Assembly: GCF_014645375.1 (NCBI RefSeq)
Contig: NZ_BMLT01000012.1
Span: forward strand, 1 to 64,000
From: Marinobacterium nitratireducens
Lineage (GTDB): Bacteria > Pseudomonadota > Gammaproteobacteria > Pseudomonadales > Balneatricaceae
Direction of reading: 5' to 3'
Length of the DNA stretch: 64,000 nt
The notes under the pieces are model-generated. The model searched no databases. It saw only the letters and a list, made by a program, of their open reading frames with translations, and had not been told where the DNA came from. This document shows, in pieces, positions 19,601 through 28,189 of this stretch; within the stretch, counting starts at the first letter, position 1, and the number at the start of each line of letters is the position of its first letter. The position numbers and the translations under genes are program-made.

Positions 19601-20021
19601 CAAGTATGCCGTCGCCGAGGCATTTGGCAACGTACCCCTCGTAGTGATGCACCGCTTCCATCATCAGCGCAAGAATGGGATCGATCAGACGACGGGCGTC
19701 CTCAGGGTCGAGATCCGCCACCAGGCTTGTGGAAGCGGCTATGTCGGCGAACAGCGCGGTGACGATCTTGCGCTCACCTGCGGTTGCCCCCGTAGCTGCC
19801 TGCTCGGCCCGGATACGGTCGACCAGGTGCGCCGGCGTATGATGGATGGGGGCTGTATCGGGGAGCCCGGCAGGAAGAGGATTACCGCAGTTATCGCAGA
19901 AACGGGCGCTTGCCCGCAGTGTCGTACCGCAGGCAGGACAGCACTTGGCCAGATCGGCTCCGCAACCGGTGCACCGGAGCACCGATCCTGGGTTGTCGCA
20001 TCCACAACTCTGGCAGCGCAT
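16653..20021 (-). CDS. Zinc-ribbon / class III cyclase / AAA ATPase / TPR signalling protein
   Basis: 1122 residues. Order: two zinc ribbons (CxxCG pairs, residues 1-50), a class III adenylate/guanylate cyclase domain (about 80-270: FADIAASTSL and LGDGILALFG carry the metal aspartates; VGPSIHLASRME is the late substrate region), a predicted ATPase domain with P-loop GEPGVGKS (about 315) and Walker B-like LVLIFEDLQW, and about 450 residues of TPR-like helices. This architecture resembles LuxR/SARP-type STAND regulators with a cyclase in place of a DNA-binding domain. It may make a cyclic nucleotide in response to a partner bound by the TPRs. Its signal and its output are unknown. Confidence 0.85.
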   Translation of the reverse strand: MRCQSCGCDNPGSVLRCTGCGADLAKCCPACGTTLRASARFCDNCGNPLPAGLPDTAPIHHTPAHLVDRIRAEQAATGATAGERKIVTALFADIAASTSLVADLDPEDARRLIDPILALMMEAVHHYEGYVAKCLGDGILALFGAPIGHEDHPQRALFAALRMQQAMQQYAGRIRTEQGIALQIRVGANTGEVVVRSVRTEDLQVDYDPVGPSIHLASRMESLAPAGSIVVSEATFRLVQGYFEFRELGPQVVKGMSCAVNAYEVLGNGPLHTRLQLAERRGLARFVGRRPELAQLEAELQQVEAGNGRIVAVTGEPGVGKSRLFLQFKRRAQRGCRVLETFSVSHGKAFAYLPLIELLKQYLQFGPEDDEARRRQRIESRLEALGLATGSHLPYLCYLLGIAEPGSELSQQDAQTRRRRTLGTIRKLLLQESSRQPLVLIFEDLQWLDGETQTFLDVLAEAMESSPILLLLNHRPEYRHRWPADVHYAHIRLQALDRGEAAEMLESLLGTDASLAPLKPRIQAQTQGNPFFLEEVVQTLVEEQVLEGRIGHYRLVCELASLSIPTTVQGVLCARMDRLASDEKSLLQTLAVIGKEFPWSLVLQVVGLPEQRLRQQLNRLQSGEFLYERAAFPEVEFSFKHALTQEVAYNSMLRERRGELHERIGRAIESLFDGHIDAHCKELAHHYSRSGNLDKAVEYLHRAGRQAMLQSSVPEAVGHFGSALKLLDKLPPSGERDGIEFAIRLDFGPALIAAQGYAAPDIGTNYSRALELKGGAGTEHQLFPVLIGLRNFHHVRGQLHSGRDYAECLLALARRGQDPSLLLEAHRAMGSSCFNLGDPRAARLHFEQAVALYDRGQHQAHLYRYGLDPGVFARGYLAWVLAHLGCGEAARQCAEEALQLARELNISYVTNYALVLVAETDIELDDADRACEHAGAAAALAREQGYPFWGAWARVLLGAARARQGRARAGSAEIRAALLAFRDTGAELWCSHFLALLAEALGRAGEPGEGLRVLDDARQSIATTGEWMYRSEVERLEGELLLQQAAKADDELLAQACFERAIETGRRTGARAQEVRALLCLARLWLQQGRGKDARSMLEDVCSLGQDDCDLDAIRGLLAQIE

Positions 20022-20157
20022 GGCGATTCGCCTGAAGGCCCTCCGGACAGCTGTGCCGGGGGTGATTCCCCGCCGGGCTCCCCCTCAGCATAGCGCAGGC
20101 TGCGGCTGCCGTTTGCAGCTGTCGCCCCCGACCTGCGAGCTCGAAAGGCTAAAACGA

Positions 20158-20184
20158 AAAAGCCATTCCCGGGAGAATGGCTTT
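20158..20184 (-). terminator. Rho-independent terminator after the microprotein gene
   Basis: The stem AAAGCCATTC/GAATGGCTTT encloses a CCGGGA loop. On the minus strand it is followed by TTTTTCGTTTT. It lies just after the stop of the small gene at 20199 and would end that transcript before the cyclase gene. Confidence 0.8.
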
Positions 20185-20198
20185 ATAAAGTGGACTTC

Positions 20199-20312
20199 TT
20201 ACGCGAAGTGGGACTGGATCTCTTCGACGGAGGCGAAGGTCTTGCCCTCGAACACCGCCCGACCGGTATTTTCCAGGTCGAGAACCAGGCGATAAACAAT
20301 ATTTTCAGTCAT
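20199..20312 (-). CDS. 37-residue microprotein, own terminator
   Basis: A short frame of 37 codons beginning MTENIVYRLVLDLENTGRAV and ending IQSHFA; an in-frame ATG two codons upstream (20318) would give 39. It has the mixed hydrophobic/charged pattern of a folded small protein and no signal peptide. A strong terminator follows 15 nt after the stop, and a 220-bp AT-rich upstream region separates it from the next gene, so it looks like a monocistronic unit. Family unknown. Confidence 0.55.
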   Translation of the reverse strand: MTENIVYRLVLDLENTGRAVFEGKTFASVEEIQSHFA

Positions 20313-20411
20313 ATCCATCACTCACAGGACTCGGCAGGATCCCGCAGCCTTGTCCGATTAAAGATTGTAAAGGCGCAACCGGTCACTTCCTGTCACCGGA
20401 ACTCGGAAAAC

Positions 20412-20421
20412 TTGTATACAA
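20412..20421. promoter_or_regulatory. Palindromic operator candidate upstream of the microprotein gene
   Basis: TTGTATACAA is a perfect 10-bp palindrome of the T-x-G-T..A-C-x-A form used by FadR-class GntR regulators. It lies about 100 bp upstream of the microprotein start in otherwise empty DNA. Assignment is tentative. Confidence 0.3.
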
Positions 20422-20538
20422 CAAAAGGTGCGACAAATGTAATAGTGACAAGATTACATGTCAACACTACCGTTATTTCCGATTTTAACCGACAGTTTAC
20501 AGCAGGGATGCCGGCGGCGGTGTTGGGCTGGCTTGCGC

Positions 20539-21255
<717 letters not shown>

Positions 21256-21385
21256 TTACCCTCTGATATCGGGGTAACGAAAGGCGCGGCCGCAATGACC
21301 GGCGTCCCGGCGCAGAATGCGACGGCCGGAGCCCACTGCAAGCTGCAAACGGGACTCCGGCTGTCGGGTGCCTTCTGGGGTGCGT

Positions 21386-24300
21386 TTACTCCGATGCGGC
21401 GATAAGGCTGGCGTTGCCACCCGCCGCAGTGGTGTCGACGCACAGGTGCCGCTCGATGACGTAACGCTCGGCGCCATCGCCACCGCCGAGCAGCGGCAGC
21501 AGAGCGCCGTCGCGCCGCGACAGCGCCACGCGGTACTGGCGCAGCCTGGCTTCTGGCGCCGAACTGACCACCGCTTCGAAACCGGCAACGGTTTCCAGCG
21601 CCTCGGGCTTTAGCAGACCGTCGAGACCAACGACCGGAATGCCGGTGGCGTTGGCCGACGCCAGTGCCGTTTCAGCCCCTGGCGACACGACGACAGCGGC
21701 ATTACCCTGCGACAGGGCGACCCCGGCCTGTTTCATCGCGGCGTCCAGGTCGGGACCCAGGCAGACCACGACACCGCGCGGACAGCAGCGCAGCAGGTTG
21801 AGCTCGCCGGTCGGTCCCGGCAGTTCCTCGGGCCTGGCGTCCAGCGGCGCCGGCACATCCCCGAAGATCGGCTGCAGCCGCTGCACCCGCTCCTGCTCCC
21901 TGATCCAGACACTGCTGTCCAGACGCTCGATGGCTTCGCGCAGTTGCTCCGCGGTGACGTTCTCCGCGCCCGACGCCTGCACCGGCTCGGCTTCGCCGGC
22001 CTTCATGAAGCGCCGCACGTACATCGGGCCACCGGCCTTGGGACCGGTGCCCGAAAGTCCCTCGCCACCGAATGGCTGTGAGCCGACGATAGCGCCAATC
22101 TGGTTGCGGTTGACGTAGGTGTTACCCACCTTAATACGGCTGACGATGCGCTCGACACGTTTGTCTACGCGGGTGTGCAGACCGAAGGTCAGACCGTAGC
22201 CCCTGGCGTTGATACAGTCGACAACCTTGTCGATCTCGTCCGCCTCGAAGGTGGCGACGTGCAGCACCGGGCCGAAGATTTCCTCTTCCAGCTCGTCGAT
22301 ACCCTCCAGCCTGATCACCGTCGGCGGCACGAAGAGCCCCTCCGCCGGTGCCTCCAGACGTTTGAGCACGCGCCCCTTCTGCCGGAACTTCTCGCAATGT
22401 GCCTCGATGCCCTGACGGGCATTTTCATCGATCACCGGGCCGACATCGGTCGACAGCAGCCAGGGGTCGCCGATACGCAGCTCGTCCATGGCGCCGAACA
22501 GCATTTCCAGCAGGTGGTCGGCAATGTCCTTCTGTACATAGAGCATGCGCAACGCCGAGCAGCGCTGGCCCGCACTCTGGAAGGACGACGCCAGCACATC
22601 GCGCACCACCTGTTCCGGCAGCGCGGTCGAGTCCACGATCATGGCGTTGAGCCCGCCGGTTTCGGCGATCAGCGGCGCATCCGGTGCCATGGACGCGGCC
22701 ATCACGCCATTGATGTGCTGCGCCGTGGCGGTGGAGCCGGTGAAGCAGACACCGGCAATGCGCGGATCGGAGGTCAGCGCCGCGCCGACAGTGCTGCCGC
22801 CGCCCGGCAGCAGCTGCACGGCCGCTTTCGGAATACCCGCCTCATGCATCAGCTCGACCGCGCGCGTGGCGATCAGCGCGGTCTGCCCCGCGGGCTTGGC
22901 GATAACGGCGTTGCCCGCCGCCAGCGCCGCCAGCACCTGACCGGCGAAGATCGCCAGCGGGAAGTTCCACGGCGAAATGCAGGCAATCACGCCCCTTCCG
23001 GCACCGAACGACTGGTTGCGGATAGCCTCGTTGGGATAGTAGCGGGCGAAGTCGACAGCTTCGCGAATTTCCGCCACCGCATCCAGCAGGCTCTTGCCGG
23101 CTTCGCGGGTCGCCAGCGCGAACAGCTCGATGGCATGCTCCTCGAACAGGTCGGCGACCCGGCGAATACGCGCGGCTCTCTCTTCCGCCGGCAGTGCTGA
23201 CCAGGCCTGGAAGCCGGCCTGGGAAGCGGCGATGGCGCCCTCGATATCCTCCTGACAGGCCTGAACCAGGTGCCCGACCAGATCAGAGGGTTTCGCCGGG
23301 TTGCGGACTTCCGTGACCTGGTCGCTGCGGACCTCGCAGTCGAGCACGGGACCACCCTGCCACTGCCGGGTTTTGAACGCCGAGCGCGCACTCTCGATCG
23401 CCTCGATCTCGACCGGATCGGTGATGTCCCAGCCTTTGGCATTGCGGCGCTTGTCGCCATAAATCGCGCTGGGCAGCGCAATGGCCTTGCTCGACAGTTC
23501 ATCCCCCAGCGCCTCGACGGTATCGAACGGATCGCGGGCGATCTCCTCGGGCTTGATGCGGGTATCGACGATCTGGTTGACGAAGGAGCTGTTGGCGCCG
23601 TTCTCCAGCAAACGCCGGACCAGATAGGCCAGCAGGTCCTGGTGCGCACCGACCGGCGCGTAGATGCGGCAACGCGCCTCACCTTTGCCGACGATGGCGT
23701 CATGCAGGGATTCACCCATACCGTGCAGGCGCTGAAATTCGAAGCAGTCGCGTCCCTGGGCCAGCTCGAGGATGGCCGATACCGAGTGCGCATTGTGCGT
23801 CGCGAACTGCGGATAGATGCGGTCGGTCATCGCCAGCAGCTTCTTGGCGCAGGCAATATAGGACAGATCGCTGTTGACCTTGCGGGTGAACACCGGGAAA
23901 TTCGCCAACCCCATCACCTGGGCACGCTTGATTTCCGCATCCCAGTAGGCACCCTTCACCAGGCGCACCATGATGCGGCGATCCAGCTTCACCGACAGGG
24001 CGTACAGCCAGTCGAGCACATGCGCGGCGCGCTTTCCGAACGCCTGAACCACGATACCGAAGCCGTCCCAGCCCGCCAGCGACGGGTCGGACAGCACCGC
24101 TTCGATGACGTCCAGGGAAATATCCAGCCGGTCGGCCTCTTCGGCGTCGATATTGAAGCCCATGTTCGCAGCCCGGGCCTTGCGTGCCAGCTCCAGCGCG
24201 CGGGGAACCAGTTCCTCCATCACCCGGTCCTTCTGACCGAATTCATAACGCGCGTGCAGCGCCGACAGCTTCACCGAGATACCGGGGTTCTTGCGGATAT

Positions 24301-25003
24301 CGTCGTGTACACAGGCCGGCGCCAGAGACTCGATGGCATTGGCGTAGGCCCGGTGATAACGCCTGGCGTCGGCATCGGTGCGGGCCGCCTCTCCGAGCAT
24401 ATCGTAGGAGTAGGTATAGCCACGGGACTCGTACTTCCTGGCGCGCTTGAGCGCTTCGCCGATGTCGCGGCCAAGCACGAACTGGCGACCCATTTCCTTC
24501 ATCGCCTGCGCCACGGCGGTACGCACCACCGGCTCACCGAGGCGCTTGACCATGCCGCGCAGCGTCGTGACCAGCCCCTGCTGATCCAGCGGCGACAGCA
24601 AGCGTCCGGTGAGCAGCAAACCCCAGGTGGCGCTGTTGATCAGCGAGGATTTGGACTTGCCGCGGTGGCCGCCCCAGTTGCCGGACGAAATCTTGTCTTC
24701 GATCAGCGCATCGATCGTAGTCTTGTCCGGCACGCGCAACAGCGCCTCGGCCAGGCACATCAGCGCCACGCCTTCTTTGGTGGTCAGCCCGTACTGGGCG
24801 AGGAACTTCTCCATCACCGTGGGGGTGGAGTTGGCGCGCACATCCCGGACCAGGGCTGCAGCGCGGGCCGAAATACGGGCGCGGACGTCCGGGGAGATGG
24901 CGGCACCGGAAGCCAGTGCCTTGACGACCTGAGCCTCGTCCGCCAGATAGTGGCTGCGGATATTCTCGCGGCAAACGGCCATCGACAGTGTCTTGTTATT
25001 CAT
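21386..25003 (-). CDS. putA: Bifunctional proline dehydrogenase / pyrroline-5-carboxylate dehydrogenase
   Basis: 1205 residues. It oxidises proline to glutamate via pyrroline-5-carboxylate, using FAD in the N-terminal beta/alpha barrel (about 100-480; MVRLVKGAYWDAE and NSSFVNQIVD) and NAD in the aldehyde dehydrogenase domain (about 540-1010; catalytic Cys in SAGQRCSALR, about 815; Glu in LIAETGG). The C-terminal about 170 residues are the ALDH-superfamily fold seen in long PutAs. The N-terminus lacks a ribbon-helix-helix DNA-binding domain, so it is unlikely to repress its own gene. The divergent Lrp-type gene probably regulates it. The start is supported by GGAGAA upstream. Confidence 0.96.
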   Translation of the reverse strand: MNNKTLSMAVCRENIRSHYLADEAQVVKALASGAAISPDVRARISARAAALVRDVRANSTPTVMEKFLAQYGLTTKEGVALMCLAEALLRVPDKTTIDALIEDKISSGNWGGHRGKSKSSLINSATWGLLLTGRLLSPLDQQGLVTTLRGMVKRLGEPVVRTAVAQAMKEMGRQFVLGRDIGEALKRARKYESRGYTYSYDMLGEAARTDADARRYHRAYANAIESLAPACVHDDIRKNPGISVKLSALHARYEFGQKDRVMEELVPRALELARKARAANMGFNIDAEEADRLDISLDVIEAVLSDPSLAGWDGFGIVVQAFGKRAAHVLDWLYALSVKLDRRIMVRLVKGAYWDAEIKRAQVMGLANFPVFTRKVNSDLSYIACAKKLLAMTDRIYPQFATHNAHSVSAILELAQGRDCFEFQRLHGMGESLHDAIVGKGEARCRIYAPVGAHQDLLAYLVRRLLENGANSSFVNQIVDTRIKPEEIARDPFDTVEALGDELSSKAIALPSAIYGDKRRNAKGWDITDPVEIEAIESARSAFKTRQWQGGPVLDCEVRSDQVTEVRNPAKPSDLVGHLVQACQEDIEGAIAASQAGFQAWSALPAEERAARIRRVADLFEEHAIELFALATREAGKSLLDAVAEIREAVDFARYYPNEAIRNQSFGAGRGVIACISPWNFPLAIFAGQVLAALAAGNAVIAKPAGQTALIATRAVELMHEAGIPKAAVQLLPGGGSTVGAALTSDPRIAGVCFTGSTATAQHINGVMAASMAPDAPLIAETGGLNAMIVDSTALPEQVVRDVLASSFQSAGQRCSALRMLYVQKDIADHLLEMLFGAMDELRIGDPWLLSTDVGPVIDENARQGIEAHCEKFRQKGRVLKRLEAPAEGLFVPPTVIRLEGIDELEEEIFGPVLHVATFEADEIDKVVDCINARGYGLTFGLHTRVDKRVERIVSRIKVGNTYVNRNQIGAIVGSQPFGGEGLSGTGPKAGGPMYVRRFMKAGEAEPVQASGAENVTAEQLREAIERLDSSVWIREQERVQRLQPIFGDVPAPLDARPEELPGPTGELNLLRCCPRGVVVCLGPDLDAAMKQAGVALSQGNAAVVVSPGAETALASANATGIPVVGLDGLLKPEALETVAGFEAVVSSAPEARLRQYRVALSRRDGALLPLLGGGDGAERYVIERHLCVDTTAAGGNASLIAASE

Positions 25004-25264
25004 CCGCCCGTTCTCCTCTGTGATGAATTTTGGATTGATCCATTCTACGCATCCAGCAAAAGTCGATTTCCCTATTAACTATTATTTAGTAGATATCTTG
25101 TTTATTTTTACCCGACCAAAAATTACTATTTCACTACAAAAAATGATAAAAAAGACGTTTTTCCCATCGACACCCAACATCCCGGACAGGCTCCTTCAGC
25201 GCGCTCAGACGCACTGCAACCGGGGACGGGTGCGTACCGGCCCGACTACCCGATGAGACAAAGT
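25004..25264. promoter_or_regulatory. AT-rich divergent promoter region between putA and the Lrp-type regulator gene
   Basis: The stretch from about 25050 to 25160 is markedly AT-rich against the surrounding GC-rich DNA, with many short A and T tracts (for example ACTATTATTTAGTAG). Such curved DNA is typical of Lrp-family operator regions. No single core promoter can be chosen confidently. Confidence 0.5.
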
Positions 25265-25717
25265 ATGGACAAGGTGGACAGAATAGACCTGAAAATCATT
25301 GATGAACTCCAGCGCAACGCCAGGATCACGGTGACCGAACTCGCCTCCCGCGTCGGCCTGTCGAAAACCCCCTGCCAGCTGCGCATCAAGCGCCTGGAGG
25401 AACAGGGCTATATCACCGGATATACGGCGCTGGTCGACCAGAGCAAGCTGGGGCTCGACCATATCGCTTTCGTCCAGGTGACCCTGAACAACACCAGCAG
25501 CAAGGCACTGGCGGCATTCAACGAGGCCGCCAGCAAGATCGCGGAAGTGGAGCAGTGCCACATGATCGCCGGCGGCTTCGATTATCTGCTAAAGGTACGC
25601 ACCCGTGATATGGCGTCTTATCGAAGCGTACTGGGCGAGAAGCTGTCCACGCTGCCGCACGTGCTGCAGACGACGACCTTTGTGGTGATGGAAAACGTCA
25701 AGGAAAGGGGTCTTTAG
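25265..25717 (+). CDS. Lrp/AsnC-family transcriptional regulator, probable regulator of putA
   Basis: 150 residues from ATG 25265 (an in-frame ATG at 25253 would add four). The N-terminal winged helix (RIDLKIIDELQRNARITVTE) is followed by a RAM ligand-binding domain (about 65-150; GGFDYLLKVRTRDMASYR). Family members bind amino acids and form octamers. Divergence from putA across an AT-rich region points to proline-responsive activation, as known for PutR-type regulators; that is inference from context. Confidence 0.88.
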   Translation: MDKVDRIDLKIIDELQRNARITVTELASRVGLSKTPCQLRIKRLEEQGYITGYTALVDQSKLGLDHIAFVQVTLNNTSSKALAAFNEAASKIAEVEQCHMIAGGFDYLLKVRTRDMASYRSVLGEKLSTLPHVLQTTTFVVMENVKERGL

Positions 25718-25736
25718 GTGCGCAGGTCTGGTCTTT

Positions 25737-25762
25737 GCTCCGGCCGGGACGTCGGCCGGAGC
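25737..25762 (+). terminator. GC-rich hairpin after the Lrp-type gene
   Basis: GCTCCGGCC pairs with GGCCGGAGC around a short loop, 20 bp past the stop. No U-tract follows on the + strand, so intrinsic termination is doubtful; it may stabilise the 3' end. Confidence 0.3.
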
Positions 25763-25822
25763 CCCGGTCAAGCGCAGGGCAGCAGCAGCTCATGCCCCAC
25801 CACCCTGTCGATCAGACAGTAG

Positions 25823-26186
25823 GAGACCCGGGATCAGCCTGCGGACACCCTGTTCGAGCGCCCCGAGATCCTGCGCCTGGATGGGTCCACACTGCCATTG
25901 CTGGATTTCGCCGCCGACCAACGCGGACTTGGCGGCCGCGCTGAATCTGAGCGAGAGCCACTTTTACCTTCTGTGCCAGCGCATGCTCGGCGTCACGCCG
26001 CAGCAGCATACGATGAAGCGCCGGCTGCTGCATGCCCGCAGACTGCTCCTGGAAAGCCGGCTGTCACTTGCCGAACTGGCCCTGGAAACGGGATTTGCCG
26101 ACGCATCCAGCTTTTCCCGTGCCTTCAAACGCCATTTCAACGAGACGCCCGGCAGTGTCCGGCGCACGCCGCGATACAGGCCCTGA
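25823..26186 (+). pseudogene. AraC-family regulator remnant, frameshifted and 5'-truncated
   Basis: From 25823 one frame encodes DTLFERPEILRLDG and LPLLDFAADQ, typical of the linker before an AraC DNA-binding domain. Near 25915-25925 the coding sense shifts by one base to a second frame that encodes a complete AraC-type double HTH (NLSESHFYLLCQRMLGVTPQ, then GFADASSFSRAFKRHFNETP). The upstream sensor domain is not present; a TAG precedes the first frame. Open DNA from 25881 could encode 101 residues but has no convincing start. It lies between the Lrp-type and methyltransferase genes. Confidence 0.7.
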
Positions 26187-26220
26187 GGTCGTTTGATCGC
26201 CCCTGAGGTCGTTTGATCGC
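26181..26220. repeat. Exact 20-bp tandem duplication at the end of the AraC remnant
   Basis: CCCTGAGGTCGTTTGATCGC occurs twice head to tail. The first copy contains the TGA stop of the HTH fragment. Probably a replication-slippage duplication. Confidence 0.9.
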
Positions 26221-26238
26221 TAAGCCGCGAAAGCGCGG

Positions 26239-26913
26239 TCAGGCCGACGGGAGGGCCTGCGCCTTGCGCCGGTAACTGAGAATCTGGCCCTTGTAGGGCT
26301 TGTCGAGATAGCCCACATCGGTGGGTACCCTCTGACTATGACGGTAGCCCAGGCTGACCATCTTCTTGCTGAAACGGGCGTGATGCCCGCGTCCGGGATC
26401 GACCAGAATCACGTCGCAGGTCGGCTTGGCGTGGACATCGATAAAGCCGGACAACAACTCGACATGACCGGCCTCGTAGAGCAGATCGCTACCGATGATG
26501 ATGTCGAAGGTCCCCAGTCCGCAGTCATCGTCCCCCCACCCGGTGCGCACGAAGGGTATACAGTCGCCCCCGTTCAGGCGCACGTTCTCGGCCAGAAAGG
26601 CCCCGGCCTCGGGATGGTAGTCGGTCGCGGTAATATCGGCGTGACGACTGTTGAGCAACAGGCTGCTGAGGCCGATGCCGCAACCCACCTCGAGAACGCG
26701 CTTGCCGTCGACGTCATAGTCCGCCATCAGGTGCGCCAAAACTTCGCTGGACGCCCAGACGATACCGAACAGGGCCCAGTTGGAGGAATGGATACCGAGT
26801 TTTTCGGCAACACCGTCGACATCCCGATACTGCTGACGGTCACGCAGGGTGCGCAGATGAATATCGACATCCCCGAATTCGAGGGTCTGGTAACGCAGGC
26901 GCAGTTTGGACAT
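26239..26913 (-). CDS. Class I SAM-dependent methyltransferase, lysine-methyltransferase-like (Methyltransf_16)
   Basis: 224 residues. The Rossmann SAM motif is VLEVGCGIGLSSLLL (about 78-92), with TDYHPEAGAFL as the acidic motif II and DIIIGSDLLYE as post-motif II (the D/E-x-x-Y/F type of the METTL21/Nnt1 family). The N-terminal W-A-S-S-E-V-L lead-in is characteristic of that group. The substrate is probably a protein lysine or a small amine; neither the sequence nor the neighbours settle it. It is transcribed alone. Confidence 0.82.
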   Translation of the reverse strand: MSKLRLRYQTLEFGDVDIHLRTLRDRQQYRDVDGVAEKLGIHSSNWALFGIVWASSEVLAHLMADYDVDGKRVLEVGCGIGLSSLLLNSRHADITATDYHPEAGAFLAENVRLNGGDCIPFVRTGWGDDDCGLGTFDIIIGSDLLYEAGHVELLSGFIDVHAKPTCDVILVDPGRGHHARFSKKMVSLGYRHSQRVPTDVGYLDKPYKGQILSYRRKAQALPSA

Positions 26914-27022
26914 CGATCACCTTATTGCAGAATGATACGCAGCAGTGATCAAACGAACTGAGTTTCGCCACGGGAATACTCCACCATACAGCCTTTTACG
27001 TATGCTGTAACCCGCCCTGGCC

Positions 27023-27784
27023 TTAACCGTCCGGCGTCAGCTTTCGCTGCAGCAACTCGCAGGCCTGCGCCCAGGGTTCGAATGCCCCGGCATCCTTCAG
27101 ATGGTCGAGCCCCAACCGGGTCAGCGTGTTGGGAGTGGCGATGCCGTCGCTCAGCTCCCGCAGTCCGAGATGGGATCTGCCGGCACCGAGTGCCGCTGCG
27201 CCCTGGGTGGCCGCCAGCGTCAGCTCGCGGGCCTGCTCCTCTGTCAGCCCTTGCTGTGCCAGCCAGTCACTCACCGTTGCGAAAAGATCCAGTAACCAGC
27301 CGTTGTAGCAGGCGGCGATGGTGGCGAGCTCGAACTGCTGCTCGTCTGCCATGCCGATAATGCTGCCCAGCGGCGCCAGCAGGTCCCGTATCCCGCTGTC
27401 ATCGGGAAAGATCGGCACCGCGCCTGCGCCGAACTCGGCGCAGGACAGCGGCATGGCCCTGACCAGAGCGATATTGGCGGGAAAACGCGCGGCCGGTACC
27501 CCGGCGATACAGGATATCACCGCCTTGCCGTCGGGAAAGCGGCATTCGTCGAGCACCGCCTCGAGCGCCTCCGGGCGAACCGCGAGCATGACCAGGTCGG
27601 CGGCATCGATGACCGCCTGATTGCTGTCCATTACCTCGCACTGCAGGTCGGCGGCCATGGCCGCGGCCATGCCCCGGTTGCGGGGCGATATCAGGATGCG
27701 CCGGCGGTCGCCACCGCTTCGCAGCCCGGCGACCGTATAGCGGGCAAGATGACCGGCACCGATGATGCCAAGTATCGGAGTCAA
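27023..27784 (-). CDS. Pyrroline-5-carboxylate reductase-like protein
   Basis: 253 residues, slightly shorter than typical ProC (about 270). The N-terminal Rossmann fold has GIIGAGHLARYTVAGL; the middle has VMLAVRPEALEAVLDE and SCIAGVPAARF; the C-terminal dimerisation domain has the substrate loop around TQGAAALG, then LRELSDGIATPNTLTRLGL. The family reduces pyrroline-5-carboxylate to proline with NAD(P)H, or reduces related cyclic imines. It lies 2 kb from putA, which runs the opposite way metabolically. A second, canonical proC may exist elsewhere, so no symbol is given. Confidence 0.8.
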   Translation of the reverse strand: MTPILGIIGAGHLARYTVAGLRSGGDRRRILISPRNRGMAAAMAADLQCEVMDSNQAVIDAADLVMLAVRPEALEAVLDECRFPDGKAVISCIAGVPAARFPANIALVRAMPLSCAEFGAGAVPIFPDDSGIRDLLAPLGSIIGMADEQQFELATIAACYNGWLLDLFATVSDWLAQQGLTEEQARELTLAATQGAAALGAGRSHLGLRELSDGIATPNTLTRLGLDHLKDAGAFEPWAQACELLQRKLTPDG

Positions 27785-27807
27785 GGTTGTGGTGCTCCTG
27801 GTTGGGG

Positions 27808-27898
27808 GTGAGTGGTTAGTGGTGACGCGTTAGGCGTTAGGCGTTAGGCGTTAGGCGTTAGGCGTTAGGCGTTAGGCGTTAGGCGTTAGGCGTTAGGC
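27808..27898. repeat. Heptamer tandem array, GTTAGGC type
   Basis: Thirteen 7-bp units in perfect phase: GTGAGTG, GTTAGTG, GTGACGC, then ten identical GTTAGGC units. It lies upstream of the ProC-like gene. An inverted array of the same type is at 28091-28125. Confidence 0.95.
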
Positions 27899-27995
27899 AG
27901 TCTGGTTGCGGGCTGTTCGCTGTCAACTGTTACCTCAAAACCGTTCGCACCGGGAAAGTGCCCGTAAGTTTGGGTGCGCAGCTGCCACACCAGGC

Positions 27996-28072
27996 GTAGG
28001 AGCCCACTCTGTGGGCGAACAGCCTTGCAGCACGCTGCCAATCTTCAGTTCGCTCGCGGAGCGAGCTCCTAC
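27996..28072. repeat. REP-like inverted pair between two heptamer arrays
   Basis: The left arm starts GTAGGAGCCC and ends GGGCGAA. The right arm starts TTCGCTCGC and ends GAGCTCCTAC. The arms are inverted and share the GTAGGAGC...GCGAA frame of the REP-like units at 51641-52353. The element lies between the divergently placed 27.8-kb and 28.1-kb heptamer arrays. Confidence 0.8.
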
Positions 28073-28090
28073 GCCTCCATCAGCAACCGC

Positions 28091-28125
28091 CCCTTACGCC
28101 TGACGCCTAACGCCTAACGCCTCAC
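28091..28125. repeat. Inverted heptamer array, GTTAGGC type
   Basis: Five 7-bp units on the minus strand: GTGAGGC, GTTAGGC, GTTAGGC, GTCAGGC, GTAAGGG. It is inverted relative to 27808-27898, so the gap between the ProC-like gene and mdh (27785-28189) is filled by nested inverted repeats and holds no gene. Confidence 0.9.
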
Positions 28126-28141
28126 ATCATGCTCATGAGCA

Positions 28142-28166
28142 CAAACGCCCGCCTTTATGGCGGGCG
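28142..28166 (-). terminator. Rho-independent terminator of mdh
   Basis: CGCCCGCC and GGCGGGCG form an 8-bp stem with an ATAAA loop; GTTTGTG follows on the minus strand, 24 nt after the mdh stop. Confidence 0.7.
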
Positions 28167-28189
28167 CAAGCGTTGCTCGAACAGGCGTA

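Noticed and set aside
23270-25078. 602-codon frame on the + strand opposite putA
   Set aside because: Shadow of the putA frame; no family motif, while PutA motifs are intact on the other strand.
27808-27898. Telomere-like or origin repeats
   Set aside because: The heptamers recall telomere repeats, but they are internal, recur at several loci with different sequences, and have no replication gene nearby.
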